From positions 1 to 64,000 of the forward strand of contig SVLP01000004.1 of NCBI GenBank assembly GCA_015067895.1: a stretch of DNA of 64,000 bases, in the 5' to 3' direction. This document shows, piece after piece, positions 49,606 to 58,116 of this stretch (the first letter of the stretch is position 1; every line of letters begins with the position of its first letter). Source of the stretch: Oscillospiraceae bacterium. Its GTDB lineage: Bacteria > Bacillota_A > Clostridia > Oscillospirales > Oscillospiraceae. The notes beneath the pieces are model-generated. The model had not been told where the DNA came from. It did no database searches and saw only the letters and a program-made list of their open reading frames with translations. The translations under genes and the position numbers were made by a program.

Positions 49606-50205
49606 TCAAATTTCGCGTCTGCCCTCCAGGGCTCTTGCCAGGGTCACCTCGTCGGCGTACTCCAGCTGACTTCCGACGCTGATGCCGTAGGCGAGCCGGG
49701 TCACCTTGGTCTCCAGGGGACGAAGCAGGCGGGAGATGTACATGGCCGTGGCCTCGCCCTCGGTGTCGGGGTTGGTGGCCATGATGATCTCGCGGACATC
49801 GCCCTTCGATACCCTCTGAAGCAGCTCCTTGATGCGGATGTCGTCCTGGGTCACGTGGTTCAGGGGACTGATGACGCCGTGGAGCACGTGGTACACGCCC
49901 TTAAATTCCCGGCTGCGCTCCATGGCGATGACGTCCTTGGGCTCCGCGACCACGCAGATCAGGCTGTGGTCGCGGGTGTCGTCGTCACAGATGGGGCACA
50001 GCTCCCGGTCGGTCAGGTTCTGACAGCAGGGGCAGTGCTTGACGGTGCGCTTGGCCTCCAGAATGGCTCCGGCGAATTCCTCCGCATCCTCCAGAGGCAG
50101 GCTCAGCACGTGGAAAGCAAGCCGCTGGGCGGTCTTTCCGCCGATGCCGGGGAGCCGGGCAAACTGGTCAGCCAGGTTTTGCAGGGCTGCAGGGAAAAAC
50201 TGCAT
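49606..50205 (-). CDS. recR: Recombination protein RecR
   Basis: 199 residues. Works with RecF/RecO to load RecA at gaps. Helix-hairpin-helix LADQFARLPGIGGKTAQRLAFHVL at the N-terminus, zinc finger CPCCQNLTDRELCPIC (four Cys, about residues 58-73), Toprim segment LICVVAEPKDVIAMER, and TNPDTEGEATAMYI. SD AAGGAGGGG. Downstream of ybaB, conserved order. Confidence 0.97.
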   Translation of the reverse strand: MQFFPAALQNLADQFARLPGIGGKTAQRLAFHVLSLPLEDAEEFAGAILEAKRTVKHCPCCQNLTDRELCPICDDDTRDHSLICVVAEPKDVIAMERSREFKGVYHVLHGVISPLNHVTQDDIRIKELLQRVSKGDVREIIMATNPDTEGEATAMYISRLLRPLETKVTRLAYGISVGSQLEYADEVTLARALEGRREI

Positions 50206-50214
50206 GGCCCCTCC

Positions 50215-50562
50215 TTAGAACAGGCCGCCCAGACCGCCCAGGCCGCCGGTCAGCTTAGCCATGTTGCTCTGGGCATCGGCGTCAGCGGTGCGGAAGGCCT
50301 CGTTGACGGCGGCGATGACCATGTCCTGGAGCATCTCCACATCGTCGGGATCCACAGCCTCGGGATTGATGGTCAGGTTCACGATCTCGTGCTTGCCGTT
50401 GACCTCAGCGGTGACCATGCCGCCGCCAGCCTTGGCGGTGTAGGTCTTGCGCTCCATCTCCTCCTGCATCTGCAGCATCTGCTGCTGCATCTTCTGGGCC
50501 TGCTTCATCATTGCCTGCTGATTCATGCCGCCGGGCATACCCCGGAATCCACCTCTAGCCAT
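50215..50562 (-). CDS. ybaB: YbaB/EbfC nucleoid-associated protein
   Basis: 115 residues. A Gly/Met/Gln-rich N-terminus (RGGFRGMPGGMNQQAMMKQAQKM) leads to the YbaB core: MQQQMLQMQEEMERKTYTAKAGGGMVTAEVNGKHEIVNLTINPE. Dimeric DNA-binding protein. SD AAAGGAGA. Between dnaX and recR as in most bacteria, though an R4 element separates it from dnaX. Confidence 0.95.
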   Translation of the reverse strand: MARGGFRGMPGGMNQQAMMKQAQKMQQQMLQMQEEMERKTYTAKAGGGMVTAEVNGKHEIVNLTINPEAVDPDDVEMLQDMVIAAVNEAFRTADADAQSNMAKLTGGLGGLGGLF

Positions 50563-50592
50563 AATTCATGTTCTCCTTTTGTTGTATTCTCG

Positions 50593-50704
50593 GCCCCCTC
50601 TCAGAGGGGGCTGTCAGCGTCAGCTGACTGGGGGAGTGTCGTATCAATAGAAGGACACTCCCTCCACCGCTTCGCGGTTCCCCTCCCTCTGTGAAGGAGG
50701 CAAG
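50593..50704. repeat. Inverted-repeat element R4, copy 2
   Basis: GCCCCCTCTCAGAGGGGGC ... CAGCGTCAGCTGACTGGGGG on the left and CCCTCCCTCTGTGAAGGAGG on the right, with a central hairpin. Lies inside the dnaX-ybaB intergenic space. Confidence 0.75.
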
Positions 50705-50714
50705 TGTATCTTGG

Positions 50715-52352
50715 TCAGTTATTTTTGATTTTTATGATGTCGGAGTGCTCCCGGCCGAAGGCCATGAGCTGCTCCATCTGTTTGCTTTTCGAACGCTCCG
50801 CCTGGCGGTTGACCACCTTGACGGTGACAGGTCTGCCCAGCATGGCGCTGGCCTTGCGCACCGCCAGATCCCGGACTTCAGGCTTATCCACCATGTTCAT
50901 CACGAAGTCGTCCGCGCAGATCAGACCCACCCGGTCGCCGCGAACCACCGCGTTCATGATCTTGCCCGTGGGATCCAGGAAGGCCCGCAGAGCGGGGGGC
51001 AGCTCCGGGCGCATGGCTGCGGCCAGATCCACCCAGAAGCCCATGGGGGTGTCGTCCCTGCCGGACTGGGGCTTGGGCGCCTGCTGGGCCGGTGCGTCGG
51101 GATCGACGGGGGCATCGTCATCGCCGGGGGGCGGGGGGGCGTCGCCGTCGTCTGCGTCCTCCGGCTTCGGCTGCTGGGGCGCTGCGGCGGGGGAGACGAA
51201 ATTGCCGGTGCGCAGCTGCTCCTCCAGCTTCGAAATTCTCGCGTTCAGGGCCTCAGCATCCATCTGCAGAGCCGGGTCGCAGAGGTTCATGATGCAAAGC
51301 TCCGCGTCCAGTCTGCGGCTGGAGCTTCGGGTGAAGCCTGCGGCGGTGGACTGCAAAAGCCCGATCATCCGCACCAGCGCACCGGTGGAGAACCGCTTGA
51401 CGAGAGATTTGGCGTCCGCATCGGAGGCCACGCCGGAGAGCATGGAAATCCCCGCTTCCGGTGCCGTTTTCAAAATCATCAGATCCCGGCAAAGGGACGC
51501 CAGCTCGTCGATGAGGGCGGCCACATCCTTGCCGTCAGCGTAGAGCCGGTTAAAAAGCTCCAGAGCGCCCCGGGTATTCCTGTCCGCCGCGAAGGAGAGC
51601 ATCTGTCCGCAGGTCTGTTCGCCTGCGATGCCGAGACACTCATAGACCCGCTGGGCGTTGAGCTCTCCCACGGTGGCGGACGCACACTGGTCGAGCAGGC
51701 TCAGGCCGTCGCGCATGCCGCCGTCGGCCAGCCGGGCCAGCACCCGGGCCGCGCCGTCGTCCAGCTCGATGCCCTCCTGATAGGAGACATACTGCAATCG
51801 GGCGGCGATATCCTCGGGCGTGATCCGCCGGAAGGAGAACCGCTGACAGCGGGACAGGATCGTCGCGGGAACCTTATGCAGCTCGGTGGTGGCCAGGATG
51901 AACAGCAGATGCTCCGGCGGCTCCTCGATGATCTTCAGCAGGGCATTGAAGGCCGAAATGGACAGCATGTGCACCTCGTCAATGATGTAGACACGCTTGC
52001 GCACCTGGCTGGGGGCGTAGATCGCGTCGTCGCGCAGATCGCGGACATTGTCCACGCCATTATTGGAGGCCGCGTCGATCTCCAAAACATCCATACAGGT
52101 GCCCGCGTCGATGGCCTTACAGGCCTCGCACACATTGCAGGGATTGCCATTGTGGGGATCCAGACAGTTGACGGCCTTGGAAAGGATCTTGGCACAGCTG
52201 GTCTTACCGGTACCGCGGGAGCCCGTGAACAGGTACGCATGGCTCATATGCCCCGACAGCAGCTGCGTCTTCAGGGTCTGGGTAACAGCCCCCTGACCGA
52301 CCACATCATCGAAGGTCTGCGGTCTGTATTTACGATATAATGCTTGATACAT
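50715..52352 (-). CDS. dnaX: DNA polymerase III subunits gamma/tau
   Basis: 545 residues. Clamp-loader ATPase. Starts MYQALYRKYRPQTFDDVVGQ, with the P-loop GSRGTGKTS, the zinc module CLDPHNGNPCNVCEACKAI, DEVHMLS (Walker B) and the SRC-type motif ILSRCQRFSF. The C-terminal tau part (after residue 360) is variable and Pro/Asp-rich. ATG 52352 has GGAGGG upstream. No obvious slippery frameshift site was identified. SRP RNA lies just upstream, as in Bacillus. Confidence 0.96.
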   Translation of the reverse strand: MYQALYRKYRPQTFDDVVGQGAVTQTLKTQLLSGHMSHAYLFTGSRGTGKTSCAKILSKAVNCLDPHNGNPCNVCEACKAIDAGTCMDVLEIDAASNNGVDNVRDLRDDAIYAPSQVRKRVYIIDEVHMLSISAFNALLKIIEEPPEHLLFILATTELHKVPATILSRCQRFSFRRITPEDIAARLQYVSYQEGIELDDGAARVLARLADGGMRDGLSLLDQCASATVGELNAQRVYECLGIAGEQTCGQMLSFAADRNTRGALELFNRLYADGKDVAALIDELASLCRDLMILKTAPEAGISMLSGVASDADAKSLVKRFSTGALVRMIGLLQSTAAGFTRSSSRRLDAELCIMNLCDPALQMDAEALNARISKLEEQLRTGNFVSPAAAPQQPKPEDADDGDAPPPPGDDDAPVDPDAPAQQAPKPQSGRDDTPMGFWVDLAAAMRPELPPALRAFLDPTGKIMNAVVRGDRVGLICADDFVMNMVDKPEVRDLAVRKASAMLGRPVTVKVVNRQAERSKSKQMEQLMAFGREHSDIIKIKNN

Positions 52353-52365
52353 AGCAGCCCTCCAA

Positions 52366-52396
52366 CTCAGCATTCAGCACTCAGAACTCAGCACTT
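52366..52396. repeat. R3 repeat between dnaX and SRP RNA
   Basis: ACTCAGCATTCAGCACTCAG...CTCAGCACTTTTT, the inverse orientation of the other GTGCTGAGT clusters. Confidence 0.65.
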
Positions 52397-52407
52397 TTTA
52401 AGAAAAT

Positions 52408-52710
52408 CGTCCGGCTCATAACAAGATCGCACACCCACATTTGAACGAGCTGAACACCCGGAACCTAAGCAGTTAACTCAAGAACGGCTGCCTCGCGGCA
52501 CACGGAACGATCCGCTTAATGCTGCTTGGTTCCCCACCTGACATGGTTCACGGGATTCCGTTGCGCAAGACCGATCTCTCAACGCCACTTACTTAGGGCA
52601 GACGGCACTCAGCAAGCCCGGGTGTGGGAATTCATCCCTGCTGTAGCGGATTGCAGGCAACAGGGCACCGCTATCTCCCCGACTAGTGCGACCTTGTTAC
52701 GAGCCGGACG
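52408..52710 (-). ncRNA. ffs: Signal recognition particle RNA, large bacterial (Alu-containing) type
   Basis: About 300 nt on the minus strand. The conserved domain IV apical loop reads GTGAACCATGTCAGGTGGGG followed by AACCAAGCAGCATTAAGC (near 52520-52560). The two ends pair: CCGGCTCGTAACAAGGTCGCA at the 5' end and TGCGATCTTGTTATGAGCCGG at the 3' end, followed by ATTTTCTT. The length implies the Alu domain of Firmicute scRNA. Ends are set by the terminal helix and are approximate. It binds Ffh to target membrane proteins. Position upstream of dnaX matches Bacillus subtilis. Confidence 0.92.
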
Positions 52711-52754
52711 GCTTGAACAAGATAGTTATGAAATTGATTGTGGAAAGTTCAGGC

Positions 52755-52976
52755 TCAGCCGACCTTGGACTCGATGAAGGCAGCCATCTGACCAAAGGTG
52801 GTGATGGTCTCGTCCTCGATCTCCAGATCGACACCCAGCTCGCCCTCCAGCTCCATGACCATCTCCACGATGTCCAGGGAGTCGATGCCCAGATCCTCAA
52901 AGGTGGACTCAGGGGTGATCTCAGAAGGATCCAGCTCCAGATGCTCGGCGGCGAATGCAACCAGCTTCTCGTACAT
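52755..52976 (-). CDS. acpP: Acyl carrier protein
   Basis: 73 residues, acidic. Phosphopantetheine attachment site GIDSLDIVEMVMELE, with the Ser in DSLD. ATG 52976 lies seven bases after GGAGGT; the GTG three codons earlier falls inside that ribosome site and is rejected. No fatty-acid-synthesis genes are adjacent, so it stands alone between SRP RNA and a flavoprotein gene. Confidence 0.94.
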   Translation of the reverse strand: MYEKLVAFAAEHLELDPSEITPESTFEDLGIDSLDIVEMVMELEGELGVDLEIEDETITTFGQMAAFIESKVG

Positions 52977-53018
52977 ATATGTCACCTCCAGAAAAGGTAA
53001 TCAGCATTTGCTCGGCTT

Positions 53019-53047
53019 ATTTTAATACAAGTTGTGGCGTTTGTCAA
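53019..53047 (-). promoter_or_regulatory. acpP promoter (TTGACA-17-TAAAAT)
   Basis: Minus strand TTGACA (53047-53042) and TAAAAT (53024-53019) with a 17-bp spacer. Confidence 0.8.
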
Positions 53048-53073
53048 TCCCCTGTTGGGAATCCCAAAAAAGT

Positions 53074-54300
53074 TCACATTTCCGCAACAGCTCTGCCTGC
53101 CGCATAGCCCGTGGCCCATGCGATTTGCAGATTGAAGCCGCCGGTGTAGGCGTCGCAGTCGATGATCTCGCCTGCAAAGTACAGGCCCGGCACCTTCTTC
53201 GACTCCATGGTCTTCGGGTCGATCTCGCCGGTCTTGACGCCGCCGGAGGTGATGATGGCCTCCGCCACGGGACGTCTGCCGGTGATGTCCAGGGTGAAGC
53301 TTTTCAGCAGCTCCACCAGGGCCCGGCGGTTCTGTTTTGTGAAGGAGTTGGCCTGCAACGAGCCGTCCACGCCGATGCGGCGGAGCACCACGGGGATCAT
53401 GCTGCGGGGCAGCAAGTCAGTCAGGGCATTCTCCATGGAGCGGTTCTGATACATTTCAAGATCCCGCAGGATCCGGTCGTCCAGCTTGTGCTCCTCCAGG
53501 GCAGGCTTCAGGTCGATGGAAAGCTTCCAGCCCTCCCCTTTTCCGATATGGGCCGAGGCGGAGAGCACCGTGGGGCCGGAGATGCCAAAATGGGTGAAGA
53601 GCATCTCGCCAAAGTCCTTGTAGACGGCCTTGCCCTTGGGGTTCAGGAGCTTCACCGCCACATTTTTCAGAGCCAGCCCCTGCATGTCCGGCGCGTCGGG
53701 GCCTGCGGTCTCCAGGGGAACCAGGCTGCCCTGGGGCTCCACGATGGTGTGGCCCAGGAGCCGTGCAAATTTGTAGCCGTCGCCGGTGGAGCCGGTGGCC
53801 GGATAGCTGGCGCCGCCGGTGGCGAGAATGACCTTGCGGCTCTCAAAAAAGCCCGCGCTGGTGGCGACACCCATCACCCCCGCCTCATCTCGCTCGATGG
53901 AGAGCACCCGGGCGGTCTTGACGATGACGCCGCTGGCCTTCAGCTCCTTCTGCAATGCATCCAGCACGCTCTGAGAGCGGTCGGTGATGGGAAAGACCCG
54001 GTTGCCCCGCTCGGTCTTGAGCTGGCATCCGGCGTCCTCGAAGAATTGCTTCGCCTTCTCGGGCGGGAACGCCGCCATGGCACTGAAGAGGAATTTGCCG
54101 TTGCGGGGGGTGTTCTTCAGCACCTCGTCGGCGGTGCAGTCGTTGGTGACATTGCACCGGCCCTTGCCGGTGATGAGTAATTTTTTGCCCAGCCGGTCGT
54201 TTTTCTCCAGCAGGACGATGTTTCTGCCCGACCGTGCGGCGGTGATGGCGGCCATCATGCCAGCGGGGCCGCCGCCGATGACAACTGCATCAAATGCCAT
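53074..54300 (-). CDS. FAD-dependent oxidoreductase, YhiN/HI0933 family
   Basis: 408 residues. Dinucleotide-binding start DAVVIGGGPAGMMAAITAARSG, the family-specific KKLLITGKGRCNVTND near residue 40, ILATGGASYPATGSTGDGY, and the C-terminal FAD motif PGLYFAGEIIDCDAYTGGFNLQIAWATG. The substrate of this widespread family is not established. Overlaps the upstream RpiR-type regulator gene by 11 bp, so the two are co-transcribed. Confidence 0.92.
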   Translation of the reverse strand: MAFDAVVIGGGPAGMMAAITAARSGRNIVLLEKNDRLGKKLLITGKGRCNVTNDCTADEVLKNTPRNGKFLFSAMAAFPPEKAKQFFEDAGCQLKTERGNRVFPITDRSQSVLDALQKELKASGVIVKTARVLSIERDEAGVMGVATSAGFFESRKVILATGGASYPATGSTGDGYKFARLLGHTIVEPQGSLVPLETAGPDAPDMQGLALKNVAVKLLNPKGKAVYKDFGEMLFTHFGISGPTVLSASAHIGKGEGWKLSIDLKPALEEHKLDDRILRDLEMYQNRSMENALTDLLPRSMIPVVLRRIGVDGSLQANSFTKQNRRALVELLKSFTLDITGRRPVAEAIITSGGVKTGEIDPKTMESKKVPGLYFAGEIIDCDAYTGGFNLQIAWATGYAAGRAVAEM

Positions 54301-55165
54301 TGCCGCCCTCCTGCTTCTCGTAAACGTGGTAGATGTCCCAGATGTTCTCCAGCGAGGTGAAGATCTTGCTCAGCCGCTGCTCCCGCTTGGCGGCGATGGC
54401 CACGATCAGGGCGTTGATGACGCTCATGGGAGCCACCAGGGAGTCAACCAGCGAGACCATGTCGCTCTTGGCCTCCAGGACGAAGTCCGCGTTCTGTCCC
54501 AGAGGGGACAGGCGGCTGTCGGTCAGGCCGATGACCGTGGCACCGGCATCCCGGCAGTACTGGGCGGCCTTGACGGTGGCGCTGGAGTAGCGTGGGAAGG
54601 AGATGGCGACCACCACGTCCTCGGGCTTGATGGCGACGATCTTCTCGAACATCTCGCCCTCGCCGGAGGTGGTGACCACGTGGATGTTGGGGGACATATA
54701 ATTCAGATAGTAGCCCAGGAAATTGGCCAGAGGCGCGGCGGAGCGGACGCCCAGGATGTAGACCCGGTCAGTGTCCAGAATGGCCTGGACGGCCTTGGTG
54801 AACTCCTGGCGATCCAGCAGCTCCTCGGTCAGGCGCAGCTTCTCCGCATCGGCCCGGAGGACGGTGGAGATCACATCCTGGCCCTCCATCCGGTCGTTGG
54901 CCACCTCGATGCGCTGCACCGAGGTCAGGCGGTTGAGCACCATCTCCTGGATGGCCTTCTGCATGCTGGGATAGCCGTCGTAGCCCAGCTCCACGGCAAA
55001 GCGCACCACCGTGGACTCGCTGACGCCCACCTTCTTGCCCAGCTTGGAGGCGGTCATGAAGGCGGCCTTGTCATAGGATTCGGTTATGTATTTTGCGATG
55101 AGCCGCTGTCCCTTGGAAAAGGTGTGGGACTGACTCTGCAGGATTGTGAGAATATCGCTGCTCAT
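54290..55165 (-). CDS. MurR/RpiR-family transcriptional regulator
   Basis: 291 residues. N-terminal helix-turn-helix (FMTASKLGKKVGVSESTVVRFAVELGYDGYPSMQ, about residues 35-68) and a C-terminal SIS sugar-isomerase-like domain (VYILGVRSAAPLANFLGYYL ... AISFPRYSSATVKAAQYCRDAGATVIGLTDS). Such regulators sense phosphosugars. Target genes are not evident; the co-transcribed YhiN protein is not a sugar enzyme. ATG 55165 has AGGAGGA; the upstream extension is non-coding. Confidence 0.92.
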   Translation of the reverse strand: MSSDILTILQSQSHTFSKGQRLIAKYITESYDKAAFMTASKLGKKVGVSESTVVRFAVELGYDGYPSMQKAIQEMVLNRLTSVQRIEVANDRMEGQDVISTVLRADAEKLRLTEELLDRQEFTKAVQAILDTDRVYILGVRSAAPLANFLGYYLNYMSPNIHVVTTSGEGEMFEKIVAIKPEDVVVAISFPRYSSATVKAAQYCRDAGATVIGLTDSRLSPLGQNADFVLEAKSDMVSLVDSLVAPMSVINALIVAIAAKREQRLSKIFTSLENIWDIYHVYEKQEGGNGI

Positions 55166-55257
55166 GGATGTTCCTCCTGATCTGCTCTTTTTCCGAATTG
55201 CATCCATAGTAACAGATATCCGCCATTTTTGCAAGAGGGAAATGCAGGAATTGCATT

Positions 55258-55962
55258 TCAATCCTTCAAAAGCAGTTCGATCTCCTTCGTCTCCAGCTCC
55301 CGCCAGGCGCCGGTCTTCAGCTCGCCGATGTGAAGCTTTCCCTCTGCGATGCGCTTGAGCCGGGCCACCTCCAGGCCCGCCGCCTGGCACATCCGGCGCA
55401 CCTGGCGGTTGCGTCCCTCGTGGATGGTCACATCCAGGATGGCGCGGCTGGTCTCCGTCTTCACCGGGCGGACACGGGGCTTTTTGATAATGTAGCCGTC
55501 CAGCTCGATGGGCTCGCGCAGGGCCTCCAGCTTCTCGGGGGTGAAGCCCGTCACCCAGACCCGGTAGACCTTGTCCACCTCATGCTTCGGATGCATGAGC
55601 AGATTGGCGAAATCGCCGTCATTGGTGAACAAAAGCAGGCCCTCGGAATCCATGTCCAGACGGCCCACGGGATAGACCCGGGTGCCGCAGCCCGCCACCA
55701 GCTCGGCGGCGTTTCTGCGGCCCTTCTCGTCGGAGAGGGTGGTCACGTAGCCCCGGGGCTTATTGAGCATCAGGTAGACCTTCTTGCCCGCCTTGGGCAG
55801 CCGCTTTCCGTCCACCTCGATGACATCCTCGGTCACATCGGCGGTGTCGCCCAGATGGGCCGTGTTGCCGTTGACCCGGACGCGACCCTCCTCGATCCAT
55901 TTCTCCGCCTGTCGCCGGGAGCAGAGCCCCCGGGATGCAATGATTTTCTGCAAGCGTTCCAT
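55258..55962 (-). CDS. rluB: Pseudouridine synthase, RsuA/RluB family
   Basis: 234 residues. N-terminal S4 RNA-binding domain (MERLQKIIASRGLCSRRQAEKWIEEGRVRVNG) and catalytic domain with YPVGRLDMDSEGLLLFTNDGD, containing the catalytic Asp of GRLD. C-terminal HEGRNRQVRRMCQAAGLEVARLKR is typical of RluB/RsuA. Start ATG 55962 overlaps the dac stop by one base (TGATG), with GGAGG six bases before it. 23S modification is the likelier role. Confidence 0.94.
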   Translation of the reverse strand: MERLQKIIASRGLCSRRQAEKWIEEGRVRVNGNTAHLGDTADVTEDVIEVDGKRLPKAGKKVYLMLNKPRGYVTTLSDEKGRRNAAELVAGCGTRVYPVGRLDMDSEGLLLFTNDGDFANLLMHPKHEVDKVYRVWVTGFTPEKLEALREPIELDGYIIKKPRVRPVKTETSRAILDVTIHEGRNRQVRRMCQAAGLEVARLKRIAEGKLHIGELKTGAWRELETKEIELLLKD

Positions 55963-57047
55963 CATGTTCCTCCAAACAGACGCGAAAGCCACGTCTTTTC
56001 TTTCTCTTGTTTTAATTCCATGGACGAGCCCCAGACCAGGGGGATCTGGCCAACGATTCGTCCCGACAGCACCACATAGGCGCTCCCCTCTTCGGCTCCG
56101 CCCTGAACGGGGCCGTAGCTGAAAGGCTGGGGACTCAGGATGATCTCACATTCCTCCCCCGCCGCCATGGCGTAGGAGAAGCTTTTTGCCGCGATCAGGG
56201 GCACATGGGTGCCGTCGCCGCCCAAGATATACCGGTAGCCCAGCACCTCGCCCTCACGCACCAGCTCCTGCACCTCGTAATCCGCGAAGCCCTGCTCCAT
56301 TAAGGCTTTGTGGTCGAGCCAGTCGTCGGGGTCGTTGATGGTGACGCAGATGAGTCTGCGCCCGCCCCTGCTGGCACTGGAGACCAGGACGCGGCCTGCG
56401 GCCTTCGTGTAGCCGGTCTTCACGCCCTCGGCGCCCTCCAGCTGCCACAATAATTTATTGTGGTTCGTCAGCACCCGGTCGCCCAGGGTAATGGTCTTGG
56501 CCCCCACGGTGCGGGCGAAAATGGGGTCGGTCATGGCATAGGCCGCCAGGACAGCCAGATCCCGGGCTGTGGAATAGTGATCCGGGGCATCCAGACCGTT
56601 GGGGTTGACGAAGTGGGTATCCTTCAACCCCAGCTCCCGGGCCTTGTCGTTCATCAGCTCGGCGAAGCCCTCCACGGTGCCGCCGCAGTAGATGGCCAGA
56701 GCCACCGCCGCGTCGTTGCCGCTGCGGAGCATCAGGCCGTAGAGGAGCTCCTGGACGGTCAGGACTTCCCCTTCCTTCAAATACATGGAGCTGCCCTCGA
56801 TGCCCACGGCCTCCGCCGGGATCCTCACCCGATCCAGCACATTGCAGTGCTGGCAGACCACCAGAGCCGTCATGATCTTGGTTGTGCTGGCGATCAGGCT
56901 GCGCTCGTCGGCGTGCTTCTCATAGAGCACCCGCCCGGTGGCGGCATCCAGAAGCATAGCCTTCTCGGCGGAGAGGGCACTGACCCTCGGCATAAAAAGG
57001 ACGGCGGCCACAAGGATCGCCGCCGTCCGCAGTATCGTTCGTTTCAT
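55962..57047 (-). CDS. D-alanyl-D-alanine carboxypeptidase (DacF-like PBP)
   Basis: 361 residues. Signal peptide MKRTILRTAAILVAAVLFMPRVSA, then a serine-type S11 peptidase: SxxK motif STTK near residue 54, SGN near 109, KTGYT near 213. The C-terminal PBP5-like domain is followed by an amphipathic tail (ELKQEKEKTWLSRLFGG) suited to membrane attachment. Trims peptidoglycan peptides. In Firmicutes the paralogue next to scpAB/ytfJ is the sporulation-linked dacF/dacB type. Confidence 0.93.
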   Translation of the reverse strand: MKRTILRTAAILVAAVLFMPRVSALSAEKAMLLDAATGRVLYEKHADERSLIASTTKIMTALVVCQHCNVLDRVRIPAEAVGIEGSSMYLKEGEVLTVQELLYGLMLRSGNDAAVALAIYCGGTVEGFAELMNDKARELGLKDTHFVNPNGLDAPDHYSTARDLAVLAAYAMTDPIFARTVGAKTITLGDRVLTNHNKLLWQLEGAEGVKTGYTKAAGRVLVSSASRGGRRLICVTINDPDDWLDHKALMEQGFADYEVQELVREGEVLGYRYILGGDGTHVPLIAAKSFSYAMAAGEECEIILSPQPFSYGPVQGGAEEGSAYVVLSGRIVGQIPLVWGSSMELKQEKEKTWLSRLFGGT

Positions 57048-57085
57048 ATCCTCACCCGGGGTTAGGTTGCCCCGGTGTGGAAAAT

Positions 57086-57481
57086 TTATTCTGCCTTGCC
57101 CTCGCCGGCCTTCTTGTCCAGCAGGTCAGAGACCTTGTCCAGCAGGTCGGGGATCATCTCCACGATCCGCTCAGAGGTGGTGTTGGGTGCGGAGGCCACG
57201 GGGAGCATCCGGACATTGCCGTCCTTGACGATCAGGAAAGCGATGGGGCTGACCTTCACGCCGCCGCCCACGCCGCCGCCGAAGGGCAGCTCAGCGCTGG
57301 TGGGAGTCTTGTGGGAGAAGTCACTGCCGCCGCCGCCAAAGCCGACGCTGACCTTGGACACGGGGATGATGGTGACACCATCGGGGGTGGTGATGGGCGT
57401 TCCGATGACGGAATTCACATCCACCATTTCACGGATCTTAGCAATGGTATTTTCCAGCATGTTGGGGAGATTCTGGCTCAT
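57086..57481 (-). CDS. ytfJ: Spore protein GerW/YtfJ family
   Basis: 131 residues. Sequence LENTIAKIREMVDVNSVIGTPITTPDGVTIIPVSKVSVGFGGGGSDF with the Gly-rich centre and LPFGGGVGGGVKVSPIAFLIV is diagnostic of YtfJ/GerW, a forespore protein important for germination. Overlaps the DUF2953 gene by 4 bp, the same order as ytfI-ytfJ in Bacillus. Confidence 0.95.
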   Translation of the reverse strand: MSQNLPNMLENTIAKIREMVDVNSVIGTPITTPDGVTIIPVSKVSVGFGGGGSDFSHKTPTSAELPFGGGVGGGVKVSPIAFLIVKDGNVRMLPVASAPNTTSERIVEMIPDLLDKVSDLLDKKAGEGKAE

Positions 57482-58116
57482 AGATCAGCACCGCCTTCTT
57501 GTTGTTTTTTGATTTTCATAAATGTGGTAAGGGCCCGGACGCCGTACACAGCGGCGATGGAGAGGATCCGGCCAAGGGTGATGGTCAGATCCAGCCGGGC
57601 AAGGATGACAGTTTCGGATGCGGTAAAGTCGCAGTCAATGTGGACATCCCGCTTTTTGATGACGAGGAACCGCTCCAGCTGGGTGATGAGCCCGGCCATG
57701 GATGCGTTCATCCGTCCGTAATTGACGGCCAGATCACAGGGATCATCGGCGGCCATGGTCAGGTGCAGCTTCAGGTGATCCACCCGGAGCTTGCGCCGCA
57801 GATCATTCAGCAGATCCAGTGCCACCTGCACCAGGGGCCAGAAGTCCAGGATGGAGCCGCCCTTTTTCTGCTTGGAGACGGGCTTCTTTTCCGGAGCGGA
57901 GCCGTCCGCAGAAGCGGCTTTTTTCTTCTCCTTTTTCGGCTTTTCCTTCTTTGGCTTGTCCTTTTTGGCCTTCTTTTTCAGGGGGAAGACCTGGATCCTG
58001 ATGGGGCCCGCCACGATCCGAACCCGGGGGCCATCCTCGTCGTAGAGCACCGACGCGCCCAGAGGCAGTATCGCAAGCAGGAAGAGGATGACGAGGGTGA
58101 TGATCCAGCCCATCAT
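57478..58116 (-). CDS. DUF2953 membrane protein (YtfI-like)
   Basis: 212 residues. One N-terminal transmembrane helix (MMGWIITLVILFLLAILPLG), a Lys-rich linker (KKKAKKDKPKKEKPKKEKKK, about 49-80), then the DUF2953 core with DHLKLHLTMAADDPCDLAVNYGRMNA. The linker's charge is unusual and may contact acidic lipids or nucleic acids. Coupled by ATGA overlaps to scpB and ytfJ. Confidence 0.9.
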   Translation of the reverse strand: MMGWIITLVILFLLAILPLGASVLYDEDGPRVRIVAGPIRIQVFPLKKKAKKDKPKKEKPKKEKKKAASADGSAPEKKPVSKQKKGGSILDFWPLVQVALDLLNDLRRKLRVDHLKLHLTMAADDPCDLAVNYGRMNASMAGLITQLERFLVIKKRDVHIDCDFTASETVILARLDLTITLGRILSIAAVYGVRALTTFMKIKKQQEGGADL

